Below the pieces are notes generated by a model. It did not search any database and was not told the DNA's origin. It saw only the letters and a program-made list of their open reading frames with translations. Source: Sciurus carolinensis (taxonomy: Eukaryota; Chordata; Mammalia; Rodentia; Sciuridae). Taken from it: a DNA stretch of 64,000 bases. Every line of letters starts with the position of its first letter. Position 1 is the stretch's first letter. Location of the stretch: positions 143,636,057 to 143,700,056 of the forward strand of contig NC_062219.1 of NCBI RefSeq assembly GCF_902686445.1, given 5' to 3'. The position numbers and the translations under genes were made by a program. Shown here piece after piece: positions 60,461 through 64,000 of this stretch.

Positions 60461-62019
60461 ACAGTTTTTGTTTCTTTGTTTGGTTAGAAGTTTTCAGTAA
60501 ATGTAAAAATACACTGATTCTTCCCTTGTCCCATCAAAACTTAACTCAGGGCAAAACTGAAAGATAGCAAAGGTTTGTCTTGGTGCCCCCCATCCACCTA
60601 GTCCTCCATTTGATCTTGAAGGTGAGAGTTACACCTTCCCAGAGCCCCATGCCTGAGACCTGTCATCCCAGGGGTCTCCTCCTGTCTGGAGCTCTGCCTC
60701 CACCTTGCCCTGGGGCCTGTCACTGCAGAGTGCCCCAGCCCCACTCAGGCTTCCTTCCACTTCATGGGCCGTAGAGGACAACACTGAAGCCCATGCCTAA
60801 ACAATGGCAAGGCCCTGAGGCCAGGGAGGAGCAGAGCAGGGTGGCCACCTCTTGAGAAGGGTATTCTGGGTAATTAGGGGGAACCTCAGCTGGTGGCTGC
60901 TCTCCGCTCAGCCAGTCTGGCCCAGGTGCAGAGGGATATTAGGAAAGCCAAGTAGGCCCAATGGAATACCCTCTTCTTCAAAGGTCCCGCTGGGACCCCA
61001 GGAGCACAGTGCAGAGTTGAGTACCTGGAATATGGGTGGCCAAGGACCTGGTGTGTTCACTGAGTTTTCGGTCCTCTCTCTCCCTGTCACACAGCTATTT
61101 CCATAGACTGGTCAAATGTTCTTAAAGATATAAATACTTCCAAAGGGGAAGCAAGAAAATCTGGGTATTGTTCTCTTTCATTCCCACATGATTGCCCTTA
61201 CCTCACTTTACTGTGTTTAAAAATTCATGATGTTCTAGGAAAACAGCACCCTCCATATGTTTATCCAAAGTAATAATTTCAGAATCACGCTTTTGACTGC
61301 CTCATAGTTGTTTTAGAACTTTTCTTGGAAAGTGGTAAAAGCCTTCCCCTAAATAGAGGACATTCTAGCTCACTAGCATGAGAGGAAGCTAGAAGGGTAA
61401 AAAGAAAAAAAGGAAGAAAGCGTCTGTCACCAGCCAAATTCTTTGGGAAGTCCTTGAGATTTTCAAAGGTCAGTGATCCATCCTACTGAATAAGCAGCTT
61501 ATTCTTTATTCCCAACTCCTTGTTTCCTTGGTTTGAACCCAAGGTTGGGAAGACCAGCTGTCTCTCTGGGATTCTGCTTCCAAAAAGCATGATGTATCAT
61601 GGAGAGCAGAGAAAGATCCAGGGGCATCCTATTTGTCTCCTGTCAGGGAGGGATACTCTCCTTATTAATTTGTGGGTAGTTCAGCAACAGTCAATCCTGC
61701 TAACCCAGAGGAATTCTGCCAAAGTCCCCTTTAACTCAAAAGGAGAATTCTGGAGTTTGGAGATGTATGTGATTTCGAAGATCGGCCATGTCTTCCCATC
61801 ACATGAACTGAGTTCACCCATCTTTCATGTTTCTGGCAGTGATAGCTCATACATGCAACTTTAGACTTAAGAGTCTGGTAGTGAACAATTGATCTGGGAC
61901 AGAGGTCCTATTATAAAATCACAAAATTAGCATCATGGGATTGGGGGTTGAACATTATCCATCACTGATACTCTCGGGCCCCTCCCTAAATTAAGGGAAA
62001 CAGAACTTTGAAGGCCAGA

Positions 62020-62255
62020 TCCAGGCCCCAGTGCTGTGTTTTCAATAAGCTCCTGGGTTATTCTAGTAAACACTGAAGGTTGAGAAAAATATCATGGGTC
62101 ATTAGCCACTTGCCATTCAGATTGCTGTTAAGCCTACCTTCTTCCGGCTGCTTATCAGCAATGCTAAATCATCTCAGGCCCCATCCCCAGTCTGGAGACT
62201 CAAAACCTGCATTTTAACAAGTTCTCCAGGTCATTAATGTTGAAGTTTGCAAAGC
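62020..62255 (-). mobile_element. MER5-type hAT fragment(s)
   Basis: CTCAGGCCCCATCCCCAGTC, then AAACCTGCATTTTAACAAGT, then CTCCAGGTCATTAATGTTGA follow MER5A. A similar shorter block lies near 62030-62080 (CAATAAGCTCCTGGGTTATT). Confidence 0.55.
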
Positions 62256-62261
62256 AACAAG

Positions 62262-62425
62262 TGTCTTCAATGTGCATCAGAAACACCAAGGGAGCTTTTA
62301 CAACATCAAGACCAGAGTCCCACTGCAGTCCTGTTGAAGCGGGCATCTTTGGAGTTGAGGGCCAGTTTGAGGATCCCTTTAATTACCCCTGGTGGTTCCA
62401 ATGGACAGCCAGGTTGGAGAACTAG
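62262..62425 (+). mobile_element. MER5A-type hAT element
   Basis: AATGTGCATCAGAAACACCA, then AGGGAGCTTTTACAACATCA, ending GGACAGCCAGGTTGGAGAAC, cover the MER5A start to end. Confidence 0.65.
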
Positions 62426-62559
62426 GGGCCTCCCATTTTATAACAAAAGAGGTCTCATCACATCATGTGGCTGTCCTAGTCCTTCTCCATCCAGATTTTC
62501 TCTTTTAAATGAATCCAAACCATTAGAAAGGGACAAATGAACTTTAAAAAAAAGGAAAA

Positions 62560-62790
62560 AAAATACTTGCATTAGGGGCTATACTTTACATATCCATTGT
62601 ATTTGTCACTCCTCAAAGAAATTTGGGGAAATAGGATTATAGTATTATGTGCATGTTACAGATTAGAAAGCCTAAGATTGACAGCATGAAAAATCTTGAA
62701 AAGGTCTACACATCTGGACAGCAGCAAATCTGGGATTTCAATTCAAGTATGTCTAACCCCAAAACCCAAGCTAAGTTATACAAATACCTC
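62560..62790 (-). mobile_element. MIR SINE
   Basis: TACAGATTAGAAAGCCTAAG and ATCTGGGATTTCAATTCAAG form the MIR complement. Confidence 0.5.
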
Positions 62791-62894
62791 ATGCTGCTTG
62801 CTGGGTGGAAGCACCTTCTCAGCCAGTCAGATTGATAAAACAACTCTGTAGGCCAGGGAAGTAACAATGGTGACCCTGTCACACTTCCCAAGAT

Positions 62895-63025
62895 GGAGGT
62901 GCTGAGGCTCACGGTGGTACCTCCTGGTACTCCTACCCAAATCACGCAGCTTAGACAGAAAGGACAGAAGCAAAACCCTGATCTCATCTTACCACACCCC
63001 TGCTCTTTCCACTGTGCTAGGTTAT
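62895..63025 (-). mobile_element. MIR SINE fragment
   Basis: AATCACGCAGCTTAGACAGA and TGCTCTTTCCACTGTGCTAG match the 5' part of MIR in complement. Confidence 0.5.
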
Positions 63026-63609
63026 TTTTTCCCCCTTTAAGACCATCAATAACCTTGGACATTTAAATTACCTCCTAAAAGGAAAATACATTAAAAGACA
63101 GTCAATTGACTAAAGTCCCTAAGCATCAAATTTATAGCTCCTGACAACAACACCCTCCCCTGCTTTTTTAAAAAAATCATTTACATAACTCGTGGCATTA
63201 GAACCAGGCACCCTAGTCATTGTTACTTGTCAGAATGTGCCTTTTCTCTCCTCTACATTGTCTCGTTCAACAAAGAGAAGTGCCAGTTTTGACAACTGAT
63301 GAATGTGCAGTGAGCAACTCAAATGCTCTCTGGGTTGTTTTTGGAAGTGGAGAGGAACTCATCAAAAACCCCTCTCCTACCATTTCTCCCAACCCCTCCC
63401 ACCTCCACCCTTTGCCCAACCTGTGAAATCTGTCAGAACAGCTGGCTTTGGAATCTTCAGCTGTGAGCTAAATGAATTCTAATCCTAAATTCTACATCCC
63501 TGGGACTTCTTCATGTGGCCCCAAGAAACAAAGACATTTGGTAGTACTCAAGTAGTTGCAAATCATTAATAGCAGTCACAGGAACAGGATTGCTCCTGTT
63601 CTTTCCTTT
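63026..63609. other. Unassigned intronic sequence
   Basis: No recognised feature. Confidence 0.4.
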
Positions 63610-63720
63610 CCTGTGTTGAACGCAAGACCCAGCCCCAATGTCACCTCCTCTGTGAGGTCACCTGATGCTTCTCCCATAGTGTTCTTTTCACACCTACATC
63701 ATAGCCCTGCATGTCACAGC
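63610..63720 (+). mobile_element. L2 3' region fragment
   Basis: CCCCAATGTCACCTCCTCTG followed by TGAGGTCACCTGATGCTTCT matches the L2 TGTCACCTCCTCAGNGAGG block. Confidence 0.6.
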
Positions 63721-63741
63721 GTACAAAGCCACTTGTAATCC

Positions 63742-63900
63742 ATTTTGTCTCCACCACTGACTAGATGTGTGAGCTCCCACAAATAGCTGCACCTCTGTAA
63801 GCCTCAGGTTCCCATTAAAACAGGTGTCATGCCTGCTAGCTCTAAGTCCACAGAAGCTTTTGAGAATTAAATGAGGCAAGCCTGTGAAGTGCTTGCTACT
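63742..63900 (+). mobile_element. MIR SINE
   Basis: CACTGACTAGATGTGTGAGC, then TAAGCCTCAGGTTCCCATTA, then AATTAAATGAGGCAAGCCTG follow the MIR order. Confidence 0.7.
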
Positions 63901-64000
63901 TATCTGTCCTTATTGATTGGTCATCAAGACTGTTGTTTTATTGCTACTTAAGTATCTGTTACCTACTTCATCCATGGTAACCTCTTTGCACCATTTTCTG

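Overview
This is a mammalian nuclear window, about 60% A+T and mostly non-coding. The interspersed repeats point to a squirrel-family rodent (Sciuridae: ground squirrel, marmot or tree squirrel). SINEs that join a 7SL-derived B1 part to a tRNA-derived ID part, free ID elements, and L1 3' ends of the sciurid type occur throughout, on top of older mammalian layers (MIR, L2, MER5, MER2, MaLR LTRs, L1M). The exact species cannot be read from this sequence.

One protein-coding gene is recognisable: PHACTR1 (phosphatase and actin regulator 1), on the + strand. Its first coding exon lies at 57971-58123, with the ATG at 58021 in a strong Kozak context. It encodes residues 1-34 plus one base of codon 35 and ends at a consensus donor. 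A likely 5' non-coding exon lies upstream at about 56100-56230, with a TATA-like box at 56070, no upstream ATG, an in-frame stop and a CAG|GTGAGT donor. The intron between them carries a near-consensus RFX X-box next to a CRE half-site. Everything after 58123 is the first part of a PHACTR1 intron. Bases 1-56100 are upstream flank, or an upstream intron of longer isoforms.

Layout: 0-6 kb holds an old L1, MIRs, a B1-ID SINE with target duplications and two LTR fragments. 6-15 kb holds L1 3' ends and an LTR inserted in an L1. 15-22 kb holds a 5'-inverted L1, SINEs and an (AT)n tract. 23-27 kb holds MER2, then a 2.4-kb decayed minus-strand L1 with ORF2 remains. 28-34 kb holds SINEs, L1 3' ends, two MaLR LTRs and a 680-bp TCA-repeat tract. 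35-43 kb holds MIR, L2, MER5, purine tracts, L1 and SINEs. 43-46.3 kb holds two unusually well preserved local inverted duplications. 46-54 kb holds LTRs, L1, ID, B1-ID and MER2. 54-58 kb is mostly single-copy sequence around the PHACTR1 promoter and exon. 58-64 kb is intron with MER5, MIR and L2 remnants.

I see no new multi-gene biological system. The most unusual structures are the 314/310-bp inverted duplication with a 23-bp flanking direct repeat at 43.25-44.25 kb, the putative PHACTR1 alternative first exon, and its intronic X-box. Family names were assigned by eye from remembered consensus patterns, so boundaries are approximate except where exact ends are given.
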